DNA from: CAWCDJ01 sp963836015
Lineage (GTDB): Bacteria; Acidobacteriota; Terriglobia; Bryobacterales; Bryobacteraceae
NCBI GenBank assembly: GCA_963836015.1
Contig: CAWIIF010000004.1
Coordinates: 248,001 to 312,000 of the forward strand
Reading direction: 5' to 3'
Length of the DNA: 64,000 nt
Positions 26,748 to 34,200 of this stretch are shown piece after piece. The stretch's first letter is position 1. Each line of letters opens with the position of its first letter. Both the position numbers and the translations under genes were made by a program. The notes under the pieces are model-generated. The model saw nothing but the letters and a program-made list of their open reading frames with translations. It had not been told where the DNA came from and did not search any database.

Positions 26748-28682
26748 GTGCCGTCTGGTTCCGGTACTGCCATGCCCTCGAGTTCTTCGAACGCTACAAC
26801 CAGGGCCCCGTGGGGGTCTCCGAGGCAGGAGATCCTGTCGGAGCAGGTCCGATTCCTCTACGACAATTCCACTGTCGGCGTAAGCGTCACCATCCTCGCC
26901 GCCACCGTATTGGGGTATCTGCAGTGGCGGTACATTCCGGACCAGGTCATCCTCGGGTGGTGGCTTTACATGGTTGCCGTATCGGTACTGCGCTACGCGC
27001 TTTCGCGACGCTACCGTCGCGTATCGCCGGCACGTTCGAACGCCGCTCCGTGGCGCACCGCGTATGCGGCCGGAGTCGGCCTGGCGGGAGCCGGCTGGGG
27101 GGCCGCCGCATTCCTGCTGTATCCGGAGTCTCGCCTGGAAAACCAGGTTTTCCTTGTCTTCGTCCTCGGGGGGATGATGCTGGGCGCGGCCTTCCTGCTG
27201 GCGCCCCGGCCGGAGGTCTTCCTGGCATTCCTGATTCCGACGGGTTTGGCGCCCACGGTCCGTTTCCTTCTCCAGGGAGATGAAACACACCTGGCCATGG
27301 GGCTGTTGGCCGCGGTCTTCACTCTCGCCACGGTGATCACTTCCGGACGGATTTACCGCACGATCGACTCGCTGCTCCGGCTGCAATTCGACAACCGGAA
27401 GCTGGTGGACGATCTACACGCCGCCAAGAACCAGACCGAAGCTCTGAATCAGGCGCTGGAGATCAGGGTCCGGGAGCGGACCGCCGAACTCCACCAGTCG
27501 AACGCCCAATTGCGGGCGGAGATCCTGCAGCGCGAGAAAGTGGAGGAAGAGCTGTTGCGGGCGCGCAAACTGGAATCACTGGGCGTCCTGGCGGGTGGCA
27601 TCGCCCACGACTTCAATAACTTTCTGACCGTGGTCCAGGGCAACCTCGAGTTGGCCAGGGCAGGCCTGCAGCCGGACGACCCGGTTCTCGAGATCCTCCG
27701 GCAATCGGCTAATGCCTGCGAGCGTGCGGCATTTCTTTCCTCTCAGCTGCTGACGTTCGCCAAGGGCGGCGCGCCGGTTCGACGCGTGACGTCCATCGCC
27801 CAGTTGATCACCGACGCCGTTCAGCTGGCCCGGGCCGGCGCGCCCACCAGCATTGTGGCTGACGTCGCGAAGGATCTCCGGCCAGCGCACGTGGATGCGG
27901 GGCAGATCGGCCAGGTGCTCCACAACGTCCTCCTCAACGCCCGGCAGGCGATGCCGGAGGGCGGGATCATCGAAATTCGAGCGGAGAACGTGATGCTCCC
28001 GGACAGCGCGGACGGGGAGCCCTTTGTCAGGATCGCCATCCGCGATTACGGGTGCGGCATTCCGGCCGGGCTGCTGCCCCGGATATTCGATCCGTATTTC
28101 ACCACCAAGCAGGGCGGGAACGGCCTCGGCCTGGCGACGGCTCATGCCATCGTGGCGAAGCACGGCGGCCGCATCTTGGTCGAATCGCAGGCCGGCGAGG
28201 GGACGGTGGTAACCATCGAACTGCCCGCCTCGCGCGAGAACGTCGTGCCCGAGGGGCCTGGCATTACCCCGATGCAACCGGGTTCGGAGCGCATCCTGGT
28301 GATGGACGACGAACCGGCCCTGAGGAACCTGCTCAAGACGGTTCTCGCCAATCTTGGTTACGACGTCCAGGGCGCCCGCGACGGCGCGGAAGCGATCGCT
28401 CTGTGCGAAGGAGCCATAGCCGCAGGGAGACCCTTCGACGCCGTAATCCTGGATTTGACGGTGAGCGGCGGGATGGGCGGATTGGAAACCGCCGGCCGGC
28501 TGAAGGAGATGCGCCGCGCCCCCAAGCTGATCGTGTCCAGCGGCTATTCCGACGCGCCGGTCATGTCCGACTTTGCGCGGTACGGGTTCGACGCGGTAAT
28601 CCCCAAGCCCTGGGTCGCCGCCGACATCGCCGCGGCTCTCCGGCGGGTGCTGGTTCCAGACCCCGACCGCAAGAGCGATTAA
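26748..28682 (+). CDS. Hybrid sensor histidine kinase/response regulator
   Basis: Up to 644 residues. Six or so N-terminal membrane segments (about 40-205) form the sensor, followed by a coiled coil (LEIRVRERTAELHQSNAQLR), a HisKA domain with the phospho-acceptor His287 in LAGGIAHDFNNFL, a HATPase domain (N box VLHNVLLNARQAM, G1 DYGCGIP, G2 GNGLGLATAHAI), and a receiver domain with Asp569 (VILDLTVSGG) and the KPW lysine. The form is typical of orphan hybrid kinases with no separate output domain. Start at GTG 26748 is uncertain; ATG at 26772 is also possible. Confidence 0.92.
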   Translation: MPSGSGTAMPSSSSNATTRAPWGSPRQEILSEQVRFLYDNSTVGVSVTILAATVLGYLQWRYIPDQVILGWWLYMVAVSVLRYALSRRYRRVSPARSNAAPWRTAYAAGVGLAGAGWGAAAFLLYPESRLENQVFLVFVLGGMMLGAAFLLAPRPEVFLAFLIPTGLAPTVRFLLQGDETHLAMGLLAAVFTLATVITSGRIYRTIDSLLRLQFDNRKLVDDLHAAKNQTEALNQALEIRVRERTAELHQSNAQLRAEILQREKVEEELLRARKLESLGVLAGGIAHDFNNFLTVVQGNLELARAGLQPDDPVLEILRQSANACERAAFLSSQLLTFAKGGAPVRRVTSIAQLITDAVQLARAGAPTSIVADVAKDLRPAHVDAGQIGQVLHNVLLNARQAMPEGGIIEIRAENVMLPDSADGEPFVRIAIRDYGCGIPAGLLPRIFDPYFTTKQGGNGLGLATAHAIVAKHGGRILVESQAGEGTVVTIELPASRENVVPEGPGITPMQPGSERILVMDDEPALRNLLKTVLANLGYDVQGARDGAEAIALCEGAIAAGRPFDAVILDLTVSGGMGGLETAGRLKEMRRAPKLIVSSGYSDAPVMSDFARYGFDAVIPKPWVAADIAAALRRVLVPDPDRKSD

Positions 28683-28756
28683 GGCTCGGCTCCCACTGAC
28701 TGTAATTTGCACATAGCTGCGAAAAGATGCTACCGTGTGGGTGGATCCGGAAGTCT

Positions 28757-29164
28757 ATGCCTCGCCGCACTTGTCCACGACACGGAAACGGGCACCCCTG
28801 CTCCTGCGCAATGGGTAATCTCTCCCGGTTTGTCGAACCGGTGCTGCTGTTTCTTCTGAAGAAGAAGGTACGGTGCTACGGTTACGATCTGGGCCGGGAG
28901 ATGCGCGCCTACGCCTTCACCGACGCCGAGATCGAGACCGCGGCTCTCTACCGCGCCCTCCGGCAACTCGAGGAGAACGGCTGCGTGACCTCTTCGTGGG
29001 ACGTGGAAGGCAGCGGGCCGGCGCGGCGGTTCTACGCGCTCACCGCTCGAGGCGAAGAGCATCTCCGGGAATGGATCGCCGTGCTGGACCATATGTCTCA
29101 ATCCATGAATCGTTTGATTCGAGAGGCCCGGAAGTCTGACCCCGGCTGCCTCGAGGCCGGTTGA
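28757..29164 (+). CDS. PadR-like regulator with N-terminal Cys/His cluster
   Basis: A 135-residue winged-helix regulator (FVEPVLLFLLKKKVRCYGYD, then LYRALRQLEENGCVTSSW and RRFYALTARGEEHL). I start it at ATG 28757, which has GGAAG eight bases upstream and adds a short extension with CPRHGNGHPCSC (Cys6, His9, His13, Cys15, Cys17), a plausible metal or Fe-S site, rather than at the later ATG 28811. The stop overlaps the thioesterase start, and a His-rich NifX-like gene follows, so a metal-responsive operon is inferred. Confidence 0.78.
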   Translation: MPRRTCPRHGNGHPCSCAMGNLSRFVEPVLLFLLKKKVRCYGYDLGREMRAYAFTDAEIETAALYRALRQLEENGCVTSSWDVEGSGPARRFYALTARGEEHLREWIAVLDHMSQSMNRLIREARKSDPGCLEAG

Positions 29165-29634
29165 TGCCGGCTTCTCTCGAGAGTCCGCCGGCGTCGCCCC
29201 GGACGGAATCTCAATCTACCTGCTTCGTGTGCGGGCCAACGCACCCTGGCGGGTTGCGCATCCGATATGAACGTGCCTCCGACGGATCGGTTTTCGCCGT
29301 GTGGGCGCCGGACTCCCGGTGGGAGGGCTTTCCCGGAATCATTCACGGCGGCATTGTCAGCACCGTTCTGGACGAAGCCATGTCCAAAGCAGTGGCCGCC
29401 CTCCCGTGCCAGGCCCTTACGGCCGCGCTGCGCGTGCGCCTGCATCGCCGTGTGCAGTCCGGGATGAAACTGCGGATCCGCGGCTGGGTTTTGGAGCGCC
29501 GGAAGAGGAGGGTCCGTACTGAGGCCGTGCTGGAGGGACTGACCGGCCAGGAGTATGCCCACGCCTGGGGCACTTTTTTAGAGCTCAATCAGCAACAGGA
29601 GAATCTCAGTGAAGATTGCCGTACCGACGAATGA
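29161..29634 (+). CDS. PaaI-type hotdog thioesterase
   Basis: About 157 residues (156 from ATG 29164). Hotdog-fold signature HGGIVSTVLDEAMSKAV carries the usual catalytic-region Gly-Gly and Asp, and the N-terminal phrase CFVCGPTHPGGLRIRY is a Cys-containing motif of one PaaI subgroup. It should hydrolyse an acyl-CoA or similar thioester in the cytoplasm; substrate unknown. It overlaps the PadR stop upstream and the NifX-like start downstream (26 bases), so the three genes are tightly coupled. Confidence 0.86.
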   Translation: MMPASLESPPASPRTESQSTCFVCGPTHPGGLRIRYERASDGSVFAVWAPDSRWEGFPGIIHGGIVSTVLDEAMSKAVAALPCQALTAALRVRLHRRVQSGMKLRIRGWVLERRKRRVRTEAVLEGLTGQEYAHAWGTFLELNQQQENLSEDCRTDE

Positions 29635-30001
29635 CGGATTTTCGGTCTCCGAGCACTTCGGACGAAGCGCCGGTTTCCTTGTTTTCGAGGTCCAGGACGG
29701 ACGGATCGCCGCTCGCGAGACGCGTGCCAACACCATGCAGCACACCCACGGCCACGGCGACGGCGGCCATCACGCGGAAGCGGAGGGAGCGCACAGCCAC
29801 ACGGCCATCCTGACAGCGCTGGCCGGCTGCGACGTGGTCATTTGCGCCGGCATGGGATGGCGCGCCGCGGAGGCGCTGAAGCAGGGCGGCGTCGGCACCG
29901 TGATCATGACCGGGCCAGGCCCGGCCGAAGAGAAGGTGACAGCCTACCTGGCCGGAAACCTGAGCGGCGAGGGGCCGTCCTTTTGCCGTTGCAGCCACTA
30001 G
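29609..30001 (+). CDS. NifX/NifB-C-like cluster-binding protein, His-rich
   Basis: A 130-residue protein of the dinitrogenase iron-molybdenum-cofactor family: IAVPTNDGFSVSEHFGRSAGF at the start and CDVVICAGMGWRAAEALKQGG later are family hallmarks. A His-rich insert (HTHGHGDGGHHAEAEGAHSHT, about 45-64) and a C-terminal CRCSH suggest metal binding. There are no nitrogenase genes in the window, so it is probably a metal-cluster carrier or sensor outside nitrogen fixation. GTG start with AGGAG seven bases upstream. Confidence 0.86.
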   Translation: MKIAVPTNDGFSVSEHFGRSAGFLVFEVQDGRIAARETRANTMQHTHGHGDGGHHAEAEGAHSHTAILTALAGCDVVICAGMGWRAAEALKQGGVGTVIMTGPGPAEEKVTAYLAGNLSGEGPSFCRCSH

Positions 30002-30190
30002 TCGAAGGCGGAAAGCTTTTCCCGGAGCGCGCAAAACCTACATGGGTCAAGCCGCGAGGCCGTGACCGATCCGGGCCATCCTCGTGAAACTGCGTCGGAG
30101 AACTGTTCCTTACGCCACCTTGGCTATGGCTGTGCTTACTCGAATAGGTGCGTTGCAGATCGGAAGAGCACGCACGATTCGAGGAGACTT

Positions 30191-30766
30191 ATGGCAAAGA
30201 ATAGAGTCGTTTACGGCATTTATGACGATAGGGCCCAGGTCGAGCACGCCGTGGACCGATTGCTGGCGGGCGGGTTCCGAAGCGAGGATATCTCAGTCCT
30301 GCTGCCGGAAAACACCGGCACCAAGGAGTTCGCGCACGAGAAACACACCAAAGTGCCGGAAGGCACGGCGACCGGCGCGACGGCGGGCGGAGTCGTGGGC
30401 GGCACGCTGGGCCTGCTGGCCGGGATCGGCGCCCTCGCCATCCCCGGGGTGGGCCCGTTCATCGCCGCCGGGCCTCTGATGGCGGCCCTGGCCGGTGTAG
30501 GCGCCGGCGGAGTCGTGGGCGGCCTGGTGGGCGCACTGGTCGGAATGGGCATCCCGGAGTATGAAGCCAAGCGCTATGAGGGCCTCATCCGGAACGGCGG
30601 AATCCTCATGTCCGTTCACTGCGACAATTCCGATTGGGTGTCCCGGGCCAAGGATGTTATGAAGGGGACGGGCGCTCAAGATATCTCGTCCACGGGCGAA
30701 GCCGGGGCCGATTTCGCGAATACCGACCGGCCGATGCCCAAGACCCGGACGTCGGGCGGCCATTGA
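30191..30766 (+). CDS. General-stress-type protein with glycine-zipper membrane segment
   Basis: A 191-residue protein. The N-terminus (VVYGIYDDRAQVEHAVDRLL) is the ferredoxin-like domain seen in GSP17M/DUF3341-type stress proteins; the middle is a Gly/Ala-rich membrane-insertable stretch (residues about 58-118) with repeated GG(V/L)GG steps, and a short ISVHCD-like domain follows (GGILMSVHCDNSDWV). The ATG at 30191 is preceded by GAGGAG. The 189 bases before it have no gene but include a 15-base match to a sequencing adapter. Confidence 0.8.
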   Translation: MAKNRVVYGIYDDRAQVEHAVDRLLAGGFRSEDISVLLPENTGTKEFAHEKHTKVPEGTATGATAGGVVGGTLGLLAGIGALAIPGVGPFIAAGPLMAALAGVGAGGVVGGLVGALVGMGIPEYEAKRYEGLIRNGGILMSVHCDNSDWVSRAKDVMKGTGAQDISSTGEAGADFANTDRPMPKTRTSGGH

Positions 30767-30774
30767 CGGGGCGC

Positions 30775-30819
30775 GCGAGCGGGAGGATTTCGGGGCAGCC
30801 AGGCTTCACTCCCGCTCGC
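30775..30819. terminator. Long hairpin between convergent genes
   Basis: GCGAGCGGGAG (30775-30785) pairs perfectly with CTCCCGCTCGC (30809-30819) around a 23-base loop, between the stress protein and the convergent iron-permease-like gene whose last codons it includes. There is no T-tract, so it may be an mRNA-stabilising or weak bidirectional terminator. Confidence 0.45.
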
Positions 30820-31198
30820 CGCTCTCCGGCTCCGTGTCGCCCTTCAGTCTCTCGTGCAGCCGTTGGAACTCCCGCTCCAGCCCCTTGAGCTCGTCCTCGG
30901 ACAGGTCCTCCAAATGCACCAGGCGCGTGCGGGCTGCGCCTACCGAGCGGATGAGCTCGTCCAACTTCAGGTGAACGGCCTGGGCATCGCGATTCTGGGT
31001 GTGTTGAATCAGAAACACCATGAGGAACGTGATGATGGTTGTGCCCGTGTTGATCACCAGTTGCCAGGTGTCGGAATAGCCGAAGGCCGGTCCCGAAACA
31101 GCCCAAAGGACAATTACCAGCAATGCGGCGATGAATGTGCCGGGCCTCCCCATCAGGTCCGCGGCTCTACGGGCGAGGCGATGGAATGCGTCACGCAT
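30806..31198 (-). CDS. Low-affinity iron permease family protein
   Basis: 130 residues from ATG 31198. Two hydrophobic helices (GTFIAALLVIVLWAVSGPAFG and VINTGTTIITFLMVFLIQHT) joined by YSDTWQL, then QNRDAQAVHLKLDELIRSV, are the hallmark of the low-affinity iron permease/DUF family. The C-terminal part is a charged coiled coil. Actual iron transport is unproven for most bacterial members. A longer frame to 31288 exists but the extra residues look unlike the family. Confidence 0.85.
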   Translation of the reverse strand: MRDAFHRLARRAADLMGRPGTFIAALLVIVLWAVSGPAFGYSDTWQLVINTGTTIITFLMVFLIQHTQNRDAQAVHLKLDELIRSVGAARTRLVHLEDLSEDELKGLEREFQRLHERLKGDTEPESGERE

Positions 31199-31291
31199 GG
31201 TTTCATGGTGGCATGAGCGCGGGCGGGCCGGGGGTCTTGAAAGTGACAGGCCGAATTGGATACCTTCAAGAAACACGAAGGGGGGCATCCT

Positions 31292-33778
31292 TTGTCATTT
31301 CGAGACTTGGCCTATGCGGTGAGGACACTGCGCAAGAGCCCGGTGTTTGCGATCACCGCGATTGTCACGATTGCGCTCGGGATCGCCGCGAGCACCGCAA
31401 TCTTCAGCGTTACCGACGCGGTGCTGCTGCGGCCCCTTCCCTACCGCGACCCGGACCGGCTGGTCTTCGCGATCTCGGACATGTCGAAGCGCGCCGTTAA
31501 GGATTTCCCGTTTTCCAACGAGGACTTTCTGGACGTGCGCGAGGGAACCGCCAGTGCTTTCGAAGAGATGGGAGCCCTCTTCACGGGCCGCTTTGTGGCG
31601 CCGCGCGAGGACGGGACGCCGGAGCAGATCCGCTTTGCGAATGCGACGACCAACTTCTTCCGCATGATGGGCGCCCGGGTGACCCTCGGACGCGATTTCC
31701 GGGAGAGCGACGGGCTGCCTCAGGCGGCGCCGGACCCGGCCGCGGGGGCGGGTGCGCCTGCGCCGCCGAGGCTTCCGGCGATGGCGATTCTCAGCTATGA
31801 CTACTGGCAACGGCGTTTCGGCGGCGATCCCAAGATCCTCGGCCGGCCAATGCCCGGCGCGGGCCAGGGAGGCACTGAAATCGTGGGGGTTCTGGCGCCT
31901 GGCTTCGAGCTGCTGTTCCCCTCGGATGCCAACGTGGAGCGTGTGCCCGATGTGTGGTTCGCCGCGCGCCTGACCTACAATAACGCCAACCGCAACAGTG
32001 TATCGCTGCGCGCGATCGGCCGGCTGCGGAACGGCGTGAGCCTGGAGAGGGCACAGTCGGCAGCAGATGCCGCGGCGGCCGAGCTGCGGCGGAGTTTCAC
32101 GATCGAGCGGACAGCGGGCTTCCAGGTGCGCCTCGAGCCGATGCAGCGCCACGTGGTGGCGGAAGTTCGCCCGGCGCTGCTGGCACTGACCGGCGCGGTG
32201 GTTTTTCTACTGCTGATCGCTTGCGCCAATGTGGCGAACCTGCTGCTGGTGCGCGCCTCCCTGCGGCAGCGGGAACTGGCGGTTCGCGCCGCTCTCGGCG
32301 GCGGCCGCTGGCGGCTGGTGCGGCAGATGCTCGCCGAGGCGCTGGTGCTGGCGGCGGCCGGCACCGTGCTGGGAGTGGTCCTGGCACAGTCGGGCATACG
32401 GGAGCTGCTGGCGATCGCGCCCGGGAACCTGCCGCGCCTCGATACAGTCTCCATCAACCTGGCTGTGCTGGCCTTCGCGGCGGGGGCCGGGCTGCTGGCC
32501 GCCGCTCTGTTCGGCCTGGCCCCGGCGTGGCGCGCTTCGCGGCCGGACATCATGCAGGTTCTGCGAGGCAGTGGACGCACCGCGGGACTCAGCGGCGGCG
32601 GGACGCTGCGCAATCTGGTGGTGGTGGCGGAAGTGGCGCTGTCTTTCGTGCTGCTGGTCGGGTCGGGGCTGATGGTCCGCAGCTTCATCGCCTTGCAGAA
32701 TATCGACCCGGGCTACGATTCGCGTGGCCTGTTGACGTTCCAGTTGCTGGGCGGACGCGGAGGTCCTACCCCGGACGCCCGTGCGGCCTTCATGCGCGAA
32801 ATCCGCGGGCGCCTTGCGGCGCTGCCCGGAGCGCAGAGCGTCACTGCAGCCTCGCCCTTTCCCCTCTCCGGCGGATTCAGCCCGATCCGCTGGGGACTCG
32901 AGCCGGCCCTCACCGACCCCACCCGTTTTCAGGCGGTGGATTTCCAGCTCGTGCTGCCCGGATACTTCGACACGATGCGCACGCGGCTGATCGCCGGCCG
33001 CACCTTCACCGATGCCGACAACTCACCGGACCGCAACCTCGCGGTGGTGGACCAGATGTTGGCGCAGAAAGCGTTTCCGGGTCAATCGGCTGTCGGCAAA
33101 CGTATCCTGATCCGCATCCGTACGCCGGAACCGGAATGGGTGGAGGTGATCGGGGTGGTGGCTCACCAGCGGGATTCCTCGCTCGCGGAGACAGGACGCG
33201 AGCAGATCTACTTTACCGATGGATTTCTGAGGCACGGCGTTGCCAATCGCTGGGCCATCCGCACGGCGGGCAATCCGGCCGCACTGGCGGGGGCGGTGCG
33301 CGGGGCGATCGGCCAGCTTGATCCGCACCTGTTGATTGCGGAGCTGCAGCCGATGGATGTGCTGGTGGGCAAGGCCCAGGCGGGCACGAAGTTCTCGCTG
33401 CTGCTGATCGGCACATTCGCCATGATTGCCGCCCTGCTGGCCGCGGTAGGGCTGTACGGCGTCCTGGCGACTGTGGTGCGGCAGCGCACCGCGGAGATCG
33501 GAGTCCGCATGGCGCTGGGGGCGGCGCCCCTCCGCATTTTCGGCCTGGTGGTAGGGGGCGGCATGCAGTTGAGCGGGGCCGGAATTATCATCGGGCTGCT
33601 GGCCGCCCTGGGGTTGACGCGCTGGATGAGCAGCATGCTGGTGGGCGTCAAGCCCGCCGACCCGCTGACATTCGCCGCGATGACCGTGGTGTTTCTGGCG
33701 ATTGCGGCGGTGGCGTCGTGGCTTCCCGCGCGCCGCGCCGCCGCGCTCGACCCAACCGCGGCGTTGCGCGAGGACTAG
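31292..33778 (+). CDS. ADOP-family permease
   Basis: About 828 residues. I start at TTG 31292 (LSFRDLAYAVRTLRKSPVFA), seven bases after a strong AGGGGGG site, rather than at TTG 31256. The first TM unit (IVTIALGIAASTAIFSVTDAV), periplasmic domain, mid TM block (LLLIACANVANLLLVRASLRQ) and final block (RTAEIGVRMALGAAPLRIF; SWLPARRAAALDPTAALRED) are all present. No PadR or ATPase gene is adjacent. It is divergent from the iron-permease-like gene. Confidence 0.92.
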   Translation: MSFRDLAYAVRTLRKSPVFAITAIVTIALGIAASTAIFSVTDAVLLRPLPYRDPDRLVFAISDMSKRAVKDFPFSNEDFLDVREGTASAFEEMGALFTGRFVAPREDGTPEQIRFANATTNFFRMMGARVTLGRDFRESDGLPQAAPDPAAGAGAPAPPRLPAMAILSYDYWQRRFGGDPKILGRPMPGAGQGGTEIVGVLAPGFELLFPSDANVERVPDVWFAARLTYNNANRNSVSLRAIGRLRNGVSLERAQSAADAAAAELRRSFTIERTAGFQVRLEPMQRHVVAEVRPALLALTGAVVFLLLIACANVANLLLVRASLRQRELAVRAALGGGRWRLVRQMLAEALVLAAAGTVLGVVLAQSGIRELLAIAPGNLPRLDTVSINLAVLAFAAGAGLLAAALFGLAPAWRASRPDIMQVLRGSGRTAGLSGGGTLRNLVVVAEVALSFVLLVGSGLMVRSFIALQNIDPGYDSRGLLTFQLLGGRGGPTPDARAAFMREIRGRLAALPGAQSVTAASPFPLSGGFSPIRWGLEPALTDPTRFQAVDFQLVLPGYFDTMRTRLIAGRTFTDADNSPDRNLAVVDQMLAQKAFPGQSAVGKRILIRIRTPEPEWVEVIGVVAHQRDSSLAETGREQIYFTDGFLRHGVANRWAIRTAGNPAALAGAVRGAIGQLDPHLLIAELQPMDVLVGKAQAGTKFSLLLIGTFAMIAALLAAVGLYGVLATVVRQRTAEIGVRMALGAAPLRIFGLVVGGGMQLSGAGIIIGLLAALGLTRWMSSMLVGVKPADPLTFAAMTVVFLAIAAVASWLPARRAAALDPTAALRED

Positions 33779-33866
33779 GATAGCGAGCGCAGTTATCTGG
33801 AACATGGGAATACAATAGAAAGGTGGCAACTCAATTAAACAAAGACGTGCCGGAGCGGAGGCCGCA

Positions 33867-34100
33867 ATGACCGAATCCGGCAAGGAAAAGGCGGAGGCAG
33901 CTGCAGTAGCGAGTGTCGGGGCGGGAGTCGGAGGCGCCGGCGGGGCGACGGTCGGCGTTTTGGAACTGGCCGCCCAAGGTGCGGCGACCGGCCTCACGGC
34001 GGGCGTCGTTATCGGCGCGGGCGCCCTGCTCGGCGCGGCGACGTTTTTCCTGGGATACAAAGCTTTCCGGCGCATTCGGAAAGCCAAGAAGGAAGAGTAA
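33867..34100 (+). CDS. Small glycine-rich membrane protein
   Basis: A 77-residue protein with charged ends and a Gly/Ala/Val-rich core; the segment VVIGAGALLGAATFFLGYKAF is a likely membrane helix followed by a basic tail (RRIRKAKKEE), which predicts the C-terminus inside the cell. GGAG-like site (CGGAGG) eight bases before the ATG. No family recognised. Confidence 0.6.
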   Translation: MTESGKEKAEAAAVASVGAGVGGAGGATVGVLELAAQGAATGLTAGVVIGAGALLGAATFFLGYKAFRRIRKAKKEE

Positions 34101-34200
34101 CTCCCCCTAATACCGCCTCATGCCCGCGTGGCACGGAATTGACCTGTCTGGTCCCGGTCGTTTACACTGCAAAACGATTCCATTCAGGGGGAAATTCAGG

